From Pseudomonadota bacterium (GTDB lineage: Bacteria > Pseudomonadota > Gammaproteobacteria > Steroidobacterales > Steroidobacteraceae), in the NCBI GenBank assembly GCA_003242275.1, contig QGUX01000162.1:1-8111 (forward strand): 8,111 nt of DNA. The letters are read 5' to 3'. Each line of letters starts with the position of its first letter. Within the stretch, counting starts at the first letter, position 1. This document shows, in pieces, positions 6,901 to 8,111 of the stretch. The translations under genes and the position numbers were made by a program. The notes beneath the pieces were generated by a model. That model saw only the letters and a program-made list of their open reading frames with translations. It searched no databases and was not told the DNA's origin.

Positions 6901-7938
6901 TCAAGGGAAAAGCGGAGTCTTGCTGGCCGCGCCGGGCTCTTCACGCACCAGCCGCGGCACCAGGTAGCCGGGCAGCCGGGCCAGCAGCCGGCCCTGCAGC
7001 CCGAGCGCGGCGGTGTCGTCCACCGCGAAGTGCGCGGCGCCGGCCACCCGGTCGAGCTGGTGCAGGTAGTAAGGAAGGACGCCGGCCTCGAACAGCGCGC
7101 GCGACAGCGCCTCGAGCACCGCCGCGTCGTCGTTGACGCCCTTGAGCAGCACCGACTGGTTCAGGAGTGCCGTGGCGACGCCGCCCAGTGCGCGCAGCGC
7201 CCCCGACACCGCGGCATCGATCTCGGCCGGGTGGTTGGCATGCACGACGATGGCCAGGCGCTCGCGCCACGGCGCCAGCAGCGCCAGCAGGCCCGGGTCC
7301 ACGCGCGCGGGCAGCACGACGGGCGTGCGCGTGTGGATGCGCAGCCGGCGAAGATGCGGCAGCTGCGCCAGGCTGTCGAGCAGCGCGCCGAGGCGCGCAT
7401 TGCCCAGCGACAGCGGATCCCCGCCCGACAGGATCACCTCTTCGATGGAGGTGTCGGCCGCGAGCTGCGCCAGCGCCGCGCTCCAGCGCGGCTGTCCCTC
7501 GAGGTCGCCGGAGTAGTCGTAGTGGCGGCGGAAGCAGTAGCGGCAGTGCACCGCGCAGGCGCCGGTACTGACCAGCAGCGCGCGGCCCGCGTACTTGCGC
7601 AGCAGCCCCGGTGCCTCCCGCGCAGAGGCCTCGGCCAGGGGGTCGGGACCGAAGCCCTCGACCGCCACGAGTTCCGCGGGCAGTGCCAGCACCTGGCGCA
7701 GCAGCGGATCGGCCGGATCGCGCGGCCGCATCCGGCCGACGAAGCTGCGCGGCACGCGCAGCGCGAAGCCGCGCGTGGCCTCACGCAGGGAATCGGCCGT
7801 GATGCCGGGCCCGAGGTCGGCGGGCGTGAGGCCCAGCAGGGCCAGCAGGGCCAGCGGGTCGCCGACCGCCTCGGCCAGCTCGCGCTGCCAGTCGGGCACG
7901 GCCCGCGTTTGGCGGGTGTCGGGTTCTGCCGCTATCAT
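6901..7938 (-). CDS. epmB: EF-P-(R)-beta-lysine pathway lysine 2,3-aminomutase (radical SAM)
   Basis: EpmB converts L-alpha-lysine to (R)-beta-lysine, which EpmA attaches to Lys34 of elongation factor P. The product is 345 aa (E. coli 342). The radical SAM cluster motif is C-x3-C-x2-C at Cys128, Cys132 and Cys135 (CAVHCRYCFRRHY). SGGDP is at 171-175, LLNQSVLLKGVND at about 258-270, PYYLHQLDRVAGAAHF at 289-304, and the C-terminal SKTPL carries the likely PLP lysine (Lys340). FALRVPRSFVGRM and DPLLRQVL match the E. coli N-terminal half. The frame offers ATGs at 7968, 7956 and 7938. I chose 7938 because the distance to the first conserved tryptophan then matches E. coli EpmB and because ATG 7968 lies inside a likely -10 element. 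The gene is divergent from efp, as in E. coli. epmA is not in the window. Confidence 0.93.
   Translation of the reverse strand: MIAAEPDTRQTRAVPDWQRELAEAVGDPLALLALLGLTPADLGPGITADSLREATRGFALRVPRSFVGRMRPRDPADPLLRQVLALPAELVAVEGFGPDPLAEASAREAPGLLRKYAGRALLVSTGACAVHCRYCFRRHYDYSGDLEGQPRWSAALAQLAADTSIEEVILSGGDPLSLGNARLGALLDSLAQLPHLRRLRIHTRTPVVLPARVDPGLLALLAPWRERLAIVVHANHPAEIDAAVSGALRALGGVATALLNQSVLLKGVNDDAAVLEALSRALFEAGVLPYYLHQLDRVAGAAHFAVDDTAALGLQGRLLARLPGYLVPRLVREEPGAASKTPLFP
7909..7938 (+). promoter_or_regulatory. Candidate efp promoter
   Basis: TTGGCG (7909-7914; 4 of 6 with TTGACA) and TATCAT (7933-7938; 5 of 6 with TATAAT) are separated by 18 bp, which predicts a start near 7945 and a 5' UTR of about 40 nt. 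The -10 context GCTATCATTCG resembles the parE element GCTAGAATCG. The promoter lies over the first codons of epmB. Confidence 0.5.
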
Positions 7939-7966
7939 TCGCCGCCCGCCGTTCATTGCGGTGCGC

Positions 7967-7975
7967 ATTTAACCA
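7967..7975 (-). promoter_or_regulatory. Candidate extended -10 promoter for epmB
   Basis: The minus strand reads TGG then TTAAAT, an extended -10 (TGn plus a hexamer 4 of 6 with TATAAT). It predicts a start near 7960, about 22 nt before the chosen epmB ATG. No good -35 is visible, which extended -10 promoters tolerate. This is a weak call. Confidence 0.3.
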
Positions 7976-7984
7976 GAGAGCGCC

Positions 7985-8111
7985 ATGGCCAGCTACAGCA
8001 CCAACGAATTCAAGTCCGGTTTGAAGATCCTGCTCGATAACGACCCCTACGTGATCGTCGAGAACGAGATGGTCAAGCCGGGCAAGGGCCAGGCCTTAAA
8101 CCGCGTGAAGG
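7985..8111 (+). CDS. efp: Elongation factor P, 5' part, cut by the right edge
   Basis: EF-P binds the ribosome between the P and E sites and restores peptide-bond formation at consecutive prolines. Forty-two codons of a protein usually about 188 aa are present, within the N-terminal KOW-like domain. The start [20 protein letters not shown] and the loop [12 protein letters not shown] align with E. coli EF-P. Lys34 at the loop tip is the residue that EpmA and EpmB modify with beta-lysine, so this EF-P belongs to the lysine-modified class and not the rhamnosylated Arg32 class. A weak Shine-Dalgarno (AGAGAG, 7975-7980) precedes the ATG. Leu38 is encoded by TTA (8096-8098), the only TTA leucine codon I found in the window. 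Confidence 0.96.
   Translation, partial: MASYSTNEFKSGLKILLDNDPYVIVENEMVKPGKGQALNRVK

Noticed and set aside
6088..8040. 650-codon open frame on the plus strand over the FimX-like gene, epmB and the efp start
   Set aside because: It is antisense to EpmB with its full radical SAM motif set and overlaps the EF-P start in another frame. It has no domain signal.

Overview
The window is very GC-rich, gene-dense chromosomal DNA that reads as a gammaproteobacterium, most likely of the Xanthomonadales (Lysobacterales). The reasons are a ParC close in length and sequence to E. coli ParC, an EF-P with lysine 34 next to EpmB, a FimX-like REC/PAS/EAL protein, and start regions without Shine-Dalgarno sequences behind TAGAAT-type -10 elements. 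The genus cannot be fixed from the sequence. I see no mobile elements, RNA genes, CRISPR arrays or signs of recent transfer.

Layout, left to right. On the minus strand, xseB (exonuclease VII small subunit) overlaps ispA (farnesyl diphosphate synthase), which runs off the left edge; this is the known xseB-ispA(-dxs) arrangement. A 37-bp gap separates xseB from parE, and parE is followed by parC on the plus strand; together they encode both subunits of topoisomerase IV. In that gap a perfect 7-bp inverted repeat places one TAGAAT hexamer on each strand, 7 and 8 nt from the parE and xseB start codons. This suggests back-to-back, mutually overlapping promoters that give leaderless mRNAs. parC converges on a minus-strand gene with only 7 bp between the stop codons, and a GC hairpin covers the junction.

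The minus-strand gene encodes a FimX-like protein: a pseudo-receiver, a PAS domain, a long Ala/Pro linker and an EAL domain that has lost its metal ligands. It has no GGDEF domain where FimX proteins carry a degenerate one. Upstream of it on the same strand is epmB (lysine 2,3-aminomutase acting on EF-P), and divergent from epmB is efp, cut by the right edge after codon 42. EpmB and EF-P work together: EpmB makes the beta-lysine that is attached to Lys34 of EF-P, and EF-P rescues ribosomes stalled at polyproline. The FimX-like linker contains PPP and PPG runs, so its translation probably depends on the products of its neighbours.

The window is mostly conserved core genome. The less ordinary items are the symmetric leaderless promoter pair, the GGDEF-less FimX-like protein with EF-P-sensitive motifs, and the face-to-face epmB/efp promoters. 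I found no convincing wholly new system.
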